Of a DNA stretch of 64,000 nucleotides, positions 10,464-22,029 are shown in pieces (the stretch's first letter is position 1; each line of letters begins with the position of its first letter). Both the position numbers and the translations under genes were made by a program. Source of the stretch: Actinomycetota bacterium (GTDB taxonomy: Bacteria; Actinomycetota; Thermoleophilia; Solirubrobacterales; JACPNS01); the NCBI GenBank assembly GCA_016213645.1, contig JACQZY010000007.1, positions 62,001 to 126,000 on the forward strand, given 5' to 3'. The notes under the pieces are model-generated. The model ran no database searches and was not told where the DNA came from. It worked only from the letters and a program-made list of their open reading frames with translations.

Positions 10464-12281
10464 CTACTTGTCGCCGTCGCCGTCCAACTGCAGTACTGCC
10501 AAGAACGCCTCCTGCGGCACCTCCACACGGCCCACCTGCTTCATCCGCTTCTTGCCCTTCTTCTGGTTTTCGAGCAGCTTGCGCTTTCGCGAGATGTCAC
10601 CGCCGTAACACTTCGCGGTGACGTCCTTGCGCACGGCCTTGACGGTCTCACGGGCCACGACCGCCGAGCCGATCGTGGCCTGAATCGCCACGTCGAATTG
10701 CTGGCGAGGGATGCGCGCGCGCAGACGTTCGGTCACCAGGCGTCCCGCCGGATACGACTTGTCCTTGTGCACGACCATCGACAATGCGTCTACGGGATCG
10801 CCCGCAAGCAAGATGTCGAGCCGCACCAGATCAGAGGCGCGCAGGCCGGTTATCTCGTAATCGAATGAGGCATAGCCCCTGCTGCGGGACTTCAGCTGGT
10901 CGAAAAAGTCCAGAACGATTTCCGCGAGCGGCAGGTCGTAGGTGAGCTGCACACGTTTGTCGCTGATGTAGTGCATGTCCACGTGGCTGCCGCGGCGTTC
11001 CTGGCACAACTCCATGACCGCACCGACGAAATCGCGTGGCGTCAGGATCGTCGCGCGGATGAACGGTTCGCGGATCTCCTCGATCACCACGCGCTCGGGC
11101 ATCTCGAACGGTGAGTTGACCTTGACGATCTCGCCGTTGGTCAGCGTCACCTCGTATCGGACGTTGGGCGGCGTGGCCAGCAGCTCCAGGTCATACTCGC
11201 GCTCCAGCCGCTCGCGCACAATGTCCATGTGCAGTAGGCCCAGGAAGCCGCAGCGAAAACCAAAGCCCAGTGCGCGACTCGTCTCCGGCTCGTAACTGAG
11301 CGCGGCGTCGTTGAGCTTGAGCTTTTCGAGCGCCTCGCGTAAATCCTCGAATTCGTCAGTGCTGACCGGAAACAGGCCGCAAAAGACCATCGGTTGAACC
11401 TCGCGATAGCCGGGAAGCGGCTCGTCGGCGTGGTTGGCCTCGGTCGTGATCGTGTCACCGACGCGCAGCTTCGCCACGTCTTTGATGCCGGTGATGATGT
11501 AACCGACTTCACCGGCATGCAGGCTGTCGGTGCTGGTCATCTTGGGAGCAAAGAAACCGATGTCGTCGATGTCAGCTTTTGTGGGAGTTTGAAAGGTCTT
11601 GATCGAGTCGCCCTTCTTGAATTCGCCGTCGACCACTCTCACGTAGGCGATCACACCCCGGTACTGGTCGAACTCGCTGTCGAAGATCAACGCGCGCGGC
11701 GGCTTGGTGGCATCGGCTTTCGGTGGCGGGATCTTGTTGACGATCGCTTCGAGCATCTCGTGCACGCCCTCGCCGGTCTTCGCGCTCATGCGCAGTACGT
11801 CTTCCGCCGACTCGCCGAGCAGCTCCTCGATCTCACCCGCCACGCGCTCCGGCTCCGCACTGGGCAGGTCGATCTTGTTCATCGCCGGAATCAGTTCCAG
11901 GCCGCCGTCGACGGCCAGATACGTATTGGCGAGCGTCTGCGCCTCCACTCCCTGAGCGGCGTCCACCACCAGCAACGCCCCCTCGCACGCTGCCAGGCTA
12001 CGCGAGACTTCGTAGGTGAAGTCGACGTGACCAGGAGTGTCGATCAAGTGCAGTTGGTATGTGAGCCCATCGTCGGCTTTGTACAGCACGCGCACGGCCT
12101 GAGCCTTGATCGTGATGCCGCGCTCACGCTCCAGATCCATGCTGTCGAGCAGCTGGGCCTTCATGTGCTTGGCCTCGACTGTGTTTGTGACTTCGAGGAT
12201 TCGATCGGCCAGCGTGGACTTGCCGTGGTCGATGTGGGCAATGATCGAGAAGTTGCGGATGCGCTCGGCTGGAATCTGCAT
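10464..12281 (-). CDS. lepA: Elongation factor 4 (LepA)
   Basis: [51 protein letters not shown]. Confidence 0.98.
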   Translation of the reverse strand: MQIPAERIRNFSIIAHIDHGKSTLADRILEVTNTVEAKHMKAQLLDSMDLERERGITIKAQAVRVLYKADDGLTYQLHLIDTPGHVDFTYEVSRSLAACEGALLVVDAAQGVEAQTLANTYLAVDGGLELIPAMNKIDLPSAEPERVAGEIEELLGESAEDVLRMSAKTGEGVHEMLEAIVNKIPPPKADATKPPRALIFDSEFDQYRGVIAYVRVVDGEFKKGDSIKTFQTPTKADIDDIGFFAPKMTSTDSLHAGEVGYIITGIKDVAKLRVGDTITTEANHADEPLPGYREVQPMVFCGLFPVSTDEFEDLREALEKLKLNDAALSYEPETSRALGFGFRCGFLGLLHMDIVRERLEREYDLELLATPPNVRYEVTLTNGEIVKVNSPFEMPERVVIEEIREPFIRATILTPRDFVGAVMELCQERRGSHVDMHYISDKRVQLTYDLPLAEIVLDFFDQLKSRSRGYASFDYEITGLRASDLVRLDILLAGDPVDALSMVVHKDKSYPAGRLVTERLRARIPRQQFDVAIQATIGSAVVARETVKAVRKDVTAKCYGGDISRKRKLLENQKKGKKRMKQVGRVEVPQEAFLAVLQLDGDGDK

Positions 12282-12318
12282 TGTCGAACGAGATTATGGC
12301 CGGGGGTATCTTGAAGTC

Positions 12319-12570
12319 GTGAATGCGCTTTTCGAAATCGCGCCGACGGCCTTCAACTACATCGACTGGCTGCCGCTGACAGAGCTGTTCGTGTTCCTGA
12401 AGATCTTCCTGCTGCCCGCCGCGCTGATCGGCTGGTTTTTCGGACGGATCCGTGAGCGGCGGGGTGGCCTGAAAGCGCACGAGTCCGCCGTTGACAAGAC
12501 CACCCGACACCCGATTTGGACCAATCACTCGCTCCAGTCCGACGACGCTCACAATCAAGCCGGCGAATGA
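12319..12570 (+). CDS. Small hypothetical membrane protein
   Basis: GTG start; NALFEIAPTAFNYIDWLPLTELFVFLKIFLLPAALIGWFFGRIRERRGG; one TM. Confidence 0.45.
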   Translation: MNALFEIAPTAFNYIDWLPLTELFVFLKIFLLPAALIGWFFGRIRERRGGLKAHESAVDKTTRHPIWTNHSLQSDDAHNQAGE

Positions 12571-12652
12571 CCTATGACACGATCAGCGACCGTCCGTCTT
12601 CGGGCAATACGTCTCCGTCGAGCGGCGCCACTGCGCCGTCGTCGCTGCTTGG

Positions 12653-13258
12653 TCAGCCGACGCGCGTCCTTTGCACGACGCCTTCGTAAGCATCATTCGC
12701 CACTCCGTCGGCGATCCAGCGCTCGACCATGCCGCGCGCGCGGGTAAGCCAGTTCAACTCGGAGTCGCGGTGAATAATCGCGTAATCGGCCAGGCTGTCG
12801 GCCAGCTCACGCTCCCAGTCCTCACGCGTGTCGCTTCCCGCACAGGCTTTTAGGCTCTGCCGGGCTTCGAGATCCACATCCAGTTGAAAGGTCAGTGCGC
12901 GCTGGTACCAATCGATCGCATGCAGCAACTCACGCGCGTCTCGCGGCCTGGCGACCGCCAGCTTGGCCAGCAGTTCGCCACGCATCGGTTCGACCTCCTC
13001 GGAGCGGGTCGCGAACCAGCGAGTGAACTCCGCGGCGCCGTCGCCCGTGATCCGCCAGACCGGACCGGACCGCGCCGAAGGCACCGGTTCGTCCGCCTGT
13101 TCGATCAGCCCGTCGCTTTCGAGCGCGGCCACCGTGCGGTACACCTGGCCCCGGTTGACCTTCCAGGGGCCAAGGCGCCGCCCAAAGCGCACGGCCACAT
13201 CGTATGTGTGGCCGGGCTGCTCCCGGATCAAGCCGAGGATGACGTGTCGTGTTGACAT
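12653..13258 (-). CDS. PadR family transcriptional regulator
   Basis: TRHVILGLIREQPGHTYDVAVRFGRRLGPWKVNRGQVYRTVAALESDGLIE. Confidence 0.85.
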   Translation of the reverse strand: MSTRHVILGLIREQPGHTYDVAVRFGRRLGPWKVNRGQVYRTVAALESDGLIEQADEPVPSARSGPVWRITGDGAAEFTRWFATRSEEVEPMRGELLAKLAVARPRDARELLHAIDWYQRALTFQLDVDLEARQSLKACAGSDTREDWERELADSLADYAIIHRDSELNWLTRARGMVERWIADGVANDAYEGVVQRTRVG

Positions 13259-13311
13259 TTCGCTGGAGATGCTTCCGGTGTTTTCGAGTCGCTACAAATA
13301 GTTAGGAGTCG

Positions 13312-14101
13312 ATGCACTCTACTATTACGTATCACGGAAAGGTCGTAACCCTGTCGCTCCGACTCGATCAAGTAACAAAAAATTTCGTCAGGGACGGCCG
13401 TCCCTTCACCGCGCTCAGCCGCGTTTCGCTGGTCGTCGAACCCGGTGAGATGGTCGCGGTGATCGGCGGTCGCGGTTGCGGCAAGTCGACACTCCTGAAC
13501 ATCGCCGCCGGCTTGATGCGGCCTGACGCGGGTGTCGTGACCGTTGACGATGTGCGTCTGGACAGCATGTCGGAGAACGAATTAACGACGTTTCGCCGTA
13601 AACGGATCGGCTGCGTCTGGACCACTCCGGCGCCGACGGGCCACTCAAAAGTGATCGATCTGGTCGGCCTGCCGCTGCTCCTACAGAGCGGCGATCGCAA
13701 GTGCGTCGAGCATGAGGCCCGCAACATGCTTGAGGCGCTGGACATCGGTCACTGCGCGAAGTCTGATCCGACGGTGATTTCGGACGGCGAGAGGCGGCTG
13801 GTGGCGATGGCCCAAGCGCTGATTGTGCGGCCGCGCGTTTTGCTGCTGGACCAGCCCGCGACCGACCTCAATCTGGCCGACGAGCGAAACCTGCTTGACG
13901 CGATGGTCTCATTGACTCGCCAGGTCGGCGCGTCGATCCTGATGACCGCCCGTTCCGCCATCGAGGCCGTGGCCGCCGACAGGACCGCCACCCTCGTCAA
14001 CGGCCATCTCGTCGTCAGCAATCCGCGAAACAGAAACCCCGAGGGTGCCGACGTCCTGCCGATCGACGCCCACCGCAACGACAAACGCGCCGGAGACGAC
14101 G

Positions 14102-14109
<8 letters not shown>
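13312..14109 (+). CDS. ABC transporter ATP-binding protein with degenerate catalytic motifs
   Basis: Walker A GGRGCGKST intact; ISDGERR signature, VLLLDQPATDLN Walker B, no H-loop His. Confidence 0.85.
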
Positions 14110-14803
<694 letters not shown>

Positions 14804-14809
14804 GACCAG

Positions 14810-17428
14810 ATGGCGGCGCCGACCCTGGTCGACCTCTATCGCGAGGCGGACGACCCCAATCACGTGATTAACCGCCCGCGCCCCCTCCCCTTACGCCTAC
14901 TCACCAACGCCCCGCACCTTTACCGCCTGCGCGTTCGCCACCAGCCCCTGCAGGAACTACTGGCCCTGGTCGGTATCGCCGCCGGCGTGGCGCTGCTCTT
15001 CGCCGTGCAGGTGGCCACGTCCAGCATCACCGGTTCACTGGAGAAGCTCGCCCACGGCGTGACCGGAGACGCCTCGCTGGAGATCGCCGCGCGCGGACCT
15101 TCAGGCATGGACCAGGCACTTGTGACCAAGGCCCGGGCGCTGCCCGAGGTGGCGGCCGCAGCGCCGCTGATCGAGCGGCGCATAACGATCCAGGGTCCAA
15201 GGGGCAAGGCGCCGCTTACGCTTGTCGGCGTAGATCAGCGGCTTGAGCGGATCGGCGGGCCGTTGGTGCGACGATTCATCGCCAAGCGCGGCAACATCAA
15301 CTCGCTTGGCCTTTACCTGACATCAGAGACGGCCGCGCAGATCGGTGTGAAGGCGGGCGACTCGCTGACGATCGAGTCCGGCGCCACGAAGCGCAGCGAG
15401 ATCCTCGCCGGCGTGCTTGGCAGTCGCGAGATCGGTGATCTGACCAAGAGTCCGGTGGCCCTTGCCCCGCTTGGACAGGCTCAGCGCATCGCCCAGATGT
15501 CCGGGCACATAAGCCGGGTGCTGATAAAGCCCGCGCCCGGCCACAAAGCGCAGGCCACCGCGGCGCTTTCCCGTTTGACGAGCGACCACTCCGATGTGCG
15601 GCCAAGCGACAGCGAGGTCAAGCTGCTTGGTCGCGCGATCCAGGCCGATCAGCGCTCAAGCGTGATCTTCGGCGCGCTTGCGGTGGTGATCGGACTGCTC
15701 TTTGCCTATAACGCGATTCTGCTCTCGATGGCGTTTCGACGCCGCTTTATCGGCTACCTGCGGCTGATCGGCGCCGACCGGGCGACGGTACTGGCGACGC
15801 TGGTGTTTGAGGCTCTGCTGCTTGGACTTGTCGCCTCGTTTGTGGGGATGGTCCTTGGCGACCTGCTCCTGCATGTGGCCTTTGGCTCATATCCACGCTA
15901 CCTCTCGGCCGGCTTTACGATCGGTGACCAGCGCTTTGTGACGCTCCAGACGGTCGGCATCGCTCTGGCCGGCGGCATGATGGCCACCGGCGCGGCCCTG
16001 GCGATTCCCGCGATCGAGCTCTTTCGGGTTCACGCTGGCACCGGGCTGCGGCCGGTGGCCGCCAGAGAGCGGCCGCTTACGCGGCGTGGGTTTGTAGCGG
16101 CGCTGCTCTCCGGGGCGTTCATCGCGGCGGCGGCCGGCACGATCGCGCTGCTGGCGCCGGTCCTCACCCCCGCTTGCATCGCGCTTGTTGTAGTAGGTGT
16201 CGTCGTCGTGGTCGGCCCGCTGACAAACGCGGCCTTTCGCCTGATTAGGCGCGCCACGCGAAGACGCTCTCCGGCCTGGCTTTCGCTGGCTGTGGACGAG
16301 TTGGCCGGAGCGCGGCGGCGGATGACGGCGATGGCGCTGATCGCCGCCGGCGCGACCTTCGCGATCGTGGCGATCGGCGGGGCGCGGCTGGATGTGCAGC
16401 GGGGGACTACGGAGCTCAATCAGCGGTTTTTTGCCGGTGCAGAACTGTGGATATTTCGTGACGGGACTGATAACGCTTTTATGACGGAGCGGTTTGATCC
16501 GGCCCCAACGCTCACGAAGCTGCGCAAGATCGAGATGGTGGGCGCAGTAGACGAGCTTCACGGGGTATTCGAAGATCTAGGCGGCTATAGGGTGCTGATC
16601 GCCGCCCGGCCAAGGATCTTGCCCACGAGAATCGCAAGCCGGATCGTCAGGGGCGACGTAATAAGTGCCAACAAACGCATCACTGCCGGCGACTGGATCG
16701 CGGTCGACGACCTGATCGCACGCCGCAACGGCGCCGGCCCGGGCGACTGGTTTGCCCTGCCCACGCCCACCGGCATCAAGCGCTACCGCATCGCCGCAAC
16801 GATCACCAACTTTGGCTGGCCCTCGGGAGCTATCGCGATGAACGGCCGCGACTTCAGTCGCGCTTGGGCGGACGATAAGGTCGGCGCCCTCGCCGTCGAT
16901 CTTAAAGCTGGCGCCGATCCAACGGTTGCGCGCCGCCAGATCCAAAACGCACTTGGCTTTAGCTCCGCACTTAACGTCGTCACGCCGGAACAAGCGATCG
17001 ACGAGCGTGTCGCGATCGGAACGCAGGGCATGGGGCGCCTGCGCCAGGTAGCCACGCTGACCCTGTTTGCGGCCGTACTCGCGATCGTGGCGGCGATGTT
17101 TGCGGCGGTCTGGCAACAGCGCGCATGGCTTGCCTCGCTACGGGCGATCGGCATGGTGAGCCGCGACCTGTTCAAGCTGTTGCTTACCCAAACCACGCTT
17201 GTGGTTTTGCTTGGCGGGCTTATCGGACTGGTCTTCGGGGTCTATTCGCAGTTGTTCGCGTCGCGCTGGATCGAGTACTCGAGCGGTTTTCACGCGCCCT
17301 ATAAGCCCGCGCTCGCCTTCGGCCTGCTGACGCTGGCGAAGGCGGTCGCGCTGGCGACCCTTGCCACCGCCGTTCCGGCTTTTTTGGCCTCGCGTGTCAG
17401 GCCTCGTGTTGGTGAGGCGGTGCTGTAG
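14810..17428 (+). CDS. FtsX-like ABC transporter permease (872 aa)
   Basis: Multiple TM segments with large extracytoplasmic domains; C-terminal WQQRAWLASLRAIGMVSRDLFKLLLTQTTLVVLLGGLIGLVFG typical of FtsX permeases. Confidence 0.9.
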   Translation: MAAPTLVDLYREADDPNHVINRPRPLPLRLLTNAPHLYRLRVRHQPLQELLALVGIAAGVALLFAVQVATSSITGSLEKLAHGVTGDASLEIAARGPSGMDQALVTKARALPEVAAAAPLIERRITIQGPRGKAPLTLVGVDQRLERIGGPLVRRFIAKRGNINSLGLYLTSETAAQIGVKAGDSLTIESGATKRSEILAGVLGSREIGDLTKSPVALAPLGQAQRIAQMSGHISRVLIKPAPGHKAQATAALSRLTSDHSDVRPSDSEVKLLGRAIQADQRSSVIFGALAVVIGLLFAYNAILLSMAFRRRFIGYLRLIGADRATVLATLVFEALLLGLVASFVGMVLGDLLLHVAFGSYPRYLSAGFTIGDQRFVTLQTVGIALAGGMMATGAALAIPAIELFRVHAGTGLRPVAARERPLTRRGFVAALLSGAFIAAAAGTIALLAPVLTPACIALVVVGVVVVVGPLTNAAFRLIRRATRRRSPAWLSLAVDELAGARRRMTAMALIAAGATFAIVAIGGARLDVQRGTTELNQRFFAGAELWIFRDGTDNAFMTERFDPAPTLTKLRKIEMVGAVDELHGVFEDLGGYRVLIAARPRILPTRIASRIVRGDVISANKRITAGDWIAVDDLIARRNGAGPGDWFALPTPTGIKRYRIAATITNFGWPSGAIAMNGRDFSRAWADDKVGALAVDLKAGADPTVARRQIQNALGFSSALNVVTPEQAIDERVAIGTQGMGRLRQVATLTLFAAVLAIVAAMFAAVWQQRAWLASLRAIGMVSRDLFKLLLTQTTLVVLLGGLIGLVFGVYSQLFASRWIEYSSGFHAPYKPALAFGLLTLAKAVALATLATAVPAFLASRVRPRVGEAVL

Positions 17429-17437
17429 GGTTGGCCG

Positions 17438-18616
17438 CTAAAGACGGAGTCCGTGCGACTGCGACGATTCCATACGCTGTAGGTGCTCGCCATATCCGGG
17501 GATCGTGAAAGCTAGCCGGCCGTGCGCAACGGCGTAGATGATGCCTTTGTCAAGAAGATTTTGGCGCACCGGTGAGACGCCGCGAGTGGGTCGACCCAGA
17601 ACTCGCGCGATATCGCCAATGCTCGCGTCGGAACCGAGCGGTGCCATCGCGCGAACAAACCGCTGCTCGGCATCGGTCAGACTGCTCGTACGCAGCAGAA
17701 AGAAACTGTTGTCAAGCTCTTCGTAGACACGCGAGCGCACATGATCGACCTCGGACACGGTGAACTTGGCGAGGTCGGTGTCGCGCCAGAGCCGGTCTCC
17801 CCACTCTTGGACGAAGAATGGATATCCACGCGTTTCCGCGTCGATCGCCTCAATCGCCTCGGGAGTGAATTCGCGGCCATGAGCGCGCGCCGGACCGTTT
17901 AAAGCCTCGTCGACCTGAGACACCGTCAGCGAACGCAGCTGATGGACCCGAAACAGCCGTTCGGCGTACGTGCGCCGTGAGACGATGCGCTTAGGCAGCG
18001 ATGGGAGCCCGGCGACGATGACGTGAAAAGGCGGCGAAGGCGCCGACTTGCTCAGGCCATGGGCGGCCGTCACGAGACTCTCAAGGTGCTCGAGTGGGGC
18101 CTCGTGCAGCTCGTCAATCAAAAGTGCGACGCCAGTGTGCTTACTGCGAGCGAGTTCGGCGACGGCTGCGAGCACTCGCGTGAAGTCGACGCCGGCGCGA
18201 GCGGTCTGGCGTTCCTCGGCCTGCAGCGAAAAGGAAACACCCGGGGCGTCGACCGTAAACGTCGCGGTAGCTTTGATCTGAGATTGAAATCGGCGAAGCG
18301 CGGCTGCAACAGGCTTAATCGCGTCGATCGTCTCGTTGAGACCATCGAGAATCTTCTGATCGAGATATGCGGCGCGCGACGCTTCAATCTCGATCGAATG
18401 CCACCCCGTCTCCTTGGCGCGCATCGACAGTTCACCGAGGATTGCGGTCTTGCCGAGGCCGCGAACGCCTGTGATGAGCATCGGGTGGCCAAGATGCCCT
18501 GACGCGAGGTCATCAAGAGCCTGGTCGTTGGCCTCGATGATCTGCTCGCGGCCGGCGAGCCGCGGCGGCGCGGCACCGGCGCTGGCTTGAAACGGTGAAC
18601 GGTCTTTCCAGGCCAT
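17438..18616 (-). CDS. ATP-binding protein (AAA, Orc1/Cdc6-like with C-terminal winged helix)
   Basis: LAGREQIIEANDQALDDLASGHLGHPMLITGVRGLGKTAILGEL; ALLIDELHEAPLEHLESLV; ORF trimmed to MAWKDRSPF. Confidence 0.75.
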   Translation of the reverse strand: MAWKDRSPFQASAGAAPPRLAGREQIIEANDQALDDLASGHLGHPMLITGVRGLGKTAILGELSMRAKETGWHSIEIEASRAAYLDQKILDGLNETIDAIKPVAAALRRFQSQIKATATFTVDAPGVSFSLQAEERQTARAGVDFTRVLAAVAELARSKHTGVALLIDELHEAPLEHLESLVTAAHGLSKSAPSPPFHVIVAGLPSLPKRIVSRRTYAERLFRVHQLRSLTVSQVDEALNGPARAHGREFTPEAIEAIDAETRGYPFFVQEWGDRLWRDTDLAKFTVSEVDHVRSRVYEELDNSFFLLRTSSLTDAEQRFVRAMAPLGSDASIGDIARVLGRPTRGVSPVRQNLLDKGIIYAVAHGRLAFTIPGYGEHLQRMESSQSHGLRL

Positions 18617-18763
18617 GTCTAGCAAAGTATAGCCCCCTGCGCGAAGTATAGGAATGTCTAGACCCTTACAACCGATTGCCGCGCACACCGAAATCGCTGT
18701 ACTGCGCAAAACCGGCCCGCAACCCCATGGCGGTACGTCCTACGCGAACCGGCGACGCGACAC

Positions 18764-20422
18764 TTACGCGCGCCGAAGCCGCCCGGTCACCAGCCGCCAA
18801 ACCTGCTGGGCCTCTTCGATCTTCATCGCGAAGACCGCAACGGCGTAGACGGCGCCGCCGGCGAGCAGCCCTGTCCCGAGCGATGCGGCCTGCGCGAGCA
18901 GCCCGCGGCCAAGCGCCTGGTCCAGCCCGTACCAAACTCCGTACGAAACCGCCGCCAGCAGCGCCGATGCAACCAGAATCTTGCCGGTCACGCCAATCGT
19001 CTTGACGGCCTCGATTCCGCCGAGCGGTTTGCGCAGAAACCATGCCTGCGCGATCGTCATAAACAGCGTGGAAAAAGCCGTCGCGCCGACCACTCCGGCG
19101 ATGCCGAACGGCTTGTAGAACGCGTAAGACAATCCTCCATTGATCGCCAGGCTGAAGACGGCGAGCGCGGTTGGAAACCACGGCCGCTGAAGTGCGAAGA
19201 AGGTGCGGGTGTACAGCAGATTCGAGCCACTCGTCGGCAGGCTGAAGGCGAACCAGAACAGGGCCGTGGCGACAAGCTCGGTGCCGTCGTTGGTTACCTC
19301 GCCGCGCTCGAACACCAGGCGAGCGATCGGCATCGCCAGCACGGCGCTTGCCACGGCGGCAGGCACCAGCAGCATGTACATCTGCCGAACGCCATTGCCA
19401 ACGGTTTTACGCATGCCGGCCATGTCGCCACGCGCCGACAAACGCGACAGGGTCGGGAACAGCACCGTCGCGATCGCGACGCTGAAGATCCCCTGCGGCA
19501 GCATGAAGATGCGGAACGCGTAGTTGATGGCCGCGACCGTCTCGTCGCTGAGCAGAGATCCAACAATCGAATTCACCGCGAGGTCGAAGTTGATCAGTCC
19601 AAGTCCGATCGAAACCGGCGCCATCAGCACCAGAACCCGTCTGACATTTGGATTTCGCCAGTCGAAAACGCGTCCGAAGCGCTCGCCGGCGGCCTTGCGC
19701 CGCAGCACAGGCAACGGCATCAACATCTGAATCAACGTGCCCAACACCACGCCGATCGCATACGCGTAAAGACGGTCGCCACCTTCGAACATCGGAGTCA
19801 GCCAAACGATGCAGGCGATGATCGCCAGATTCCAGAACATCGGAGCCAGCGCGGGCACGGAAAAGTGATCGAACGAGTTGAGCATGCCCACGATCAGGCC
19901 CGTCACCCCGAGCATCACGACGATCGGAAACAGCACGCGCGACAGACCGATCATCAGCTCCGTGTTGGAATCACTGAATCCCGGCGCGAACAGCGGCATC
20001 AGGATCGGCGCCGCAAGGATGAACAGGCCGGTGATCAGACCCAGAACGAGCAGAATGATGTACAGCAGCGTGCTGGCGAGGCGGAACGCTTCGCGCCGCT
20101 GACCCTTTTCGAGCAGCTCCGAGAACACAGGCACAAACGCCGCCTGCAGCGCCGCGTCGGCGAAAAGCGCGCGCACGAGATTTGGCACGAGAAACGCGGC
20201 CTGAAATGCCGAGGCTACGCCGGTCACGCCAAAGACCGCGGCGGCAATCACCTCACGCGCCAGCCCCACAACTCGCGAAAGTGCTGTTGCAAACGAGAAA
20301 AAGGCCGTCGAAAGAGCCAGCCGGCGGCGGTCTCCCGCCTGCGTCGCCGCGCGTGGCGGAACAGAATGAATTGGGTCCTCCTCGGCGGCTACTGCCTGCC
20401 AGGCGACCGCCTCGGCGGCCAT
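18764..20422 (-). CDS. murJ: Lipid II flippase MurJ (MviN family)
   Basis: Polytopic; STAFFSFATALSRVVGLAREVIAAAVFGVTGVASAFQAAFLVPNLVRALFADAALQAAFVPVFSE. Confidence 0.93.
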   Translation of the reverse strand: MAAEAVAWQAVAAEEDPIHSVPPRAATQAGDRRRLALSTAFFSFATALSRVVGLAREVIAAAVFGVTGVASAFQAAFLVPNLVRALFADAALQAAFVPVFSELLEKGQRREAFRLASTLLYIILLVLGLITGLFILAAPILMPLFAPGFSDSNTELMIGLSRVLFPIVVMLGVTGLIVGMLNSFDHFSVPALAPMFWNLAIIACIVWLTPMFEGGDRLYAYAIGVVLGTLIQMLMPLPVLRRKAAGERFGRVFDWRNPNVRRVLVLMAPVSIGLGLINFDLAVNSIVGSLLSDETVAAINYAFRIFMLPQGIFSVAIATVLFPTLSRLSARGDMAGMRKTVGNGVRQMYMLLVPAAVASAVLAMPIARLVFERGEVTNDGTELVATALFWFAFSLPTSGSNLLYTRTFFALQRPWFPTALAVFSLAINGGLSYAFYKPFGIAGVVGATAFSTLFMTIAQAWFLRKPLGGIEAVKTIGVTGKILVASALLAAVSYGVWYGLDQALGRGLLAQAASLGTGLLAGGAVYAVAVFAMKIEEAQQVWRLVTGRLRRA

Positions 20423-20595
20423 TATTTCCCGCGTTTCACCGGCCCCGTGAGGGTCGTGTTCGGAGGCTTCCGCCGGCTCGTTGCCGTCCGCGTCGCGTCC
20501 GTCCCGCTGCTTGTCGTCTGAAAAGCTGATCTGCGCCCTCTACACTCTGCGTTCCTGCACGGCGTACTACCTGTTCGCCGCGCAAGCCTAAACAC

Positions 20596-20865
20596 ATGGC
20601 AAACATCACTTCACAGAAAAAACGAATTCTTCGCGCCGAGCGCGAGCGCGACGAGAACCGCCGCTACACGTCCGCGATCAAGACGTACTTCCGCCGCCTC
20701 GAAGCGGCGCAGGACGCCGAGACCGCCGAAGCGGAATTCAAGGCGCTCTCATCGAAGATCGACAAGGCCGTCAAGCGCGGCGCGCTGCACCGTAACACCG
20801 GTGCCCGCAAGAAGTCCCGCGCCGCTCGTCTGCGCGCCAGCGTCGGTTCGACCGAAACCGCGTAG
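20596..20865 (+). CDS. rpsT: 30S ribosomal protein S20
   Basis: [38 protein letters not shown]...[16 protein letters not shown]. Confidence 0.95.
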   Translation: MANITSQKKRILRAERERDENRRYTSAIKTYFRRLEAAQDAETAEAEFKALSSKIDKAVKRGALHRNTGARKKSRAARLRASVGSTETA

Positions 20866-20996
20866 GCGCTGTTCGCGCTGTCGCTGTACGGTCCGTCGCT
20901 GTTCGCACCGTCGCTGTCTCCCTGCAGACTTTCGCCATACGGGGCGCGTAGTTGCCCGGCGGCGTCCGAATGCGTTGTGTCCGATTGCGCGGCGGC

Positions 20997-21989
20997 TCAG
21001 CCGCTGATCCGGCTGACCGTGGCGATCAATTCGGTTTCGCCGTCCAACGGACTGCCGCCCTTGACCGCGCTGTCAAGCCTTGCGATTTCGACGAGCGCGT
21101 CACGCAGCGCAGCGCCACCGCGCGAACGCGCCTGATCGGTGACTTTTCCGGCTAGCCACGGTGGCAGCTTCAGCTCCGCCGCGATCTCCCCGCCGCGGCC
21201 GGCCTCGGCCAGCGCGGCCGCCTGTTGGGCTTGACCAAACGAGCGGGCGAGCATTGCGACAATCCGCGGCGGAGGCTCGCCGTCTGCCAGCAGTTGACCG
21301 GCGATTCGAACCGCCGCCGCCCGGTTACCCGCTACGGCCGCGTCGGTCAGCGCGAATATGCCGGAAGACACCTCTCCGCTGCCGCCCAGTTCAACATCGT
21401 CGAGCGTGATTGTCTGACCTTTGCCGACCATCAACGCAAGCTTCTGCAACTCCCCGAGCAACCGGCGCTTGGGGCTGAACTTCTGCGCGGACGTGGCGTT
21501 CTTGGCCGGTTCGCCGACCCGCGCAACCAAAGCCTCGGCCGCGCGCTGATCCAATTCCACGCCTAGCGTTCCGGCCTCTTGTTGAAGCCACCCAGGCAGC
21601 TCCTTGGCTGACGGCGGCTTGAACTCCCGCGTCTCGCCGCCGGCCGCCGCGATGCCTTCCGCGATCGCCTTCAGCGGTTTCTTCCGGCAGATCAACACGG
21701 CCGTGGCGCCCAGCCCGCCCTCGGCCAGCGCGGCGAGCGCGTCGGCGGCCGGTCCAATGTCGGCGGCGCGCCAGTTCTCGACGCCGTCAACGAGCACGAT
21801 CCGATGGCCGGGCAAGAGACTCGGCGAGGTCAGCGCAATCGCAAAATCCTGCGGTGTGCTGGTGGCGCCCGACAGGGATTCGAGCATCGCGCCGTCTGCC
21901 TGTGCGCGCGCCGCCAGTCGTCTGCGCGCCTGGTCGATTTTTACCTCGTCGTCGCCGGTGAAGAGATATGCGGGCTTGAGTTCGGCCAT
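20997..21989 (-). CDS. holA: DNA polymerase III subunit delta
   Basis: MAELKPAYLFTGDDEVKIDQARRRL...; position next to comEC and rpsT; ORF trimmed from 22058. Confidence 0.85.
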   Translation of the reverse strand: MAELKPAYLFTGDDEVKIDQARRRLAARAQADGAMLESLSGATSTPQDFAIALTSPSLLPGHRIVLVDGVENWRAADIGPAADALAALAEGGLGATAVLICRKKPLKAIAEGIAAAGGETREFKPPSAKELPGWLQQEAGTLGVELDQRAAEALVARVGEPAKNATSAQKFSPKRRLLGELQKLALMVGKGQTITLDDVELGGSGEVSSGIFALTDAAVAGNRAAAVRIAGQLLADGEPPPRIVAMLARSFGQAQQAAALAEAGRGGEIAAELKLPPWLAGKVTDQARSRGGAALRDALVEIARLDSAVKGGSPLDGETELIATVSRISG

Positions 21990-22029
21990 CGCGAAGAACG
22001 TTAGGCGACGTGACGGGCGACACGACGCT

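Noticed and set aside
20866-20930. Repeated gtcgctgt motif downstream of rpsT
   Set aside because: Short, degenerate, likely drift in a non-coding GC-rich tail
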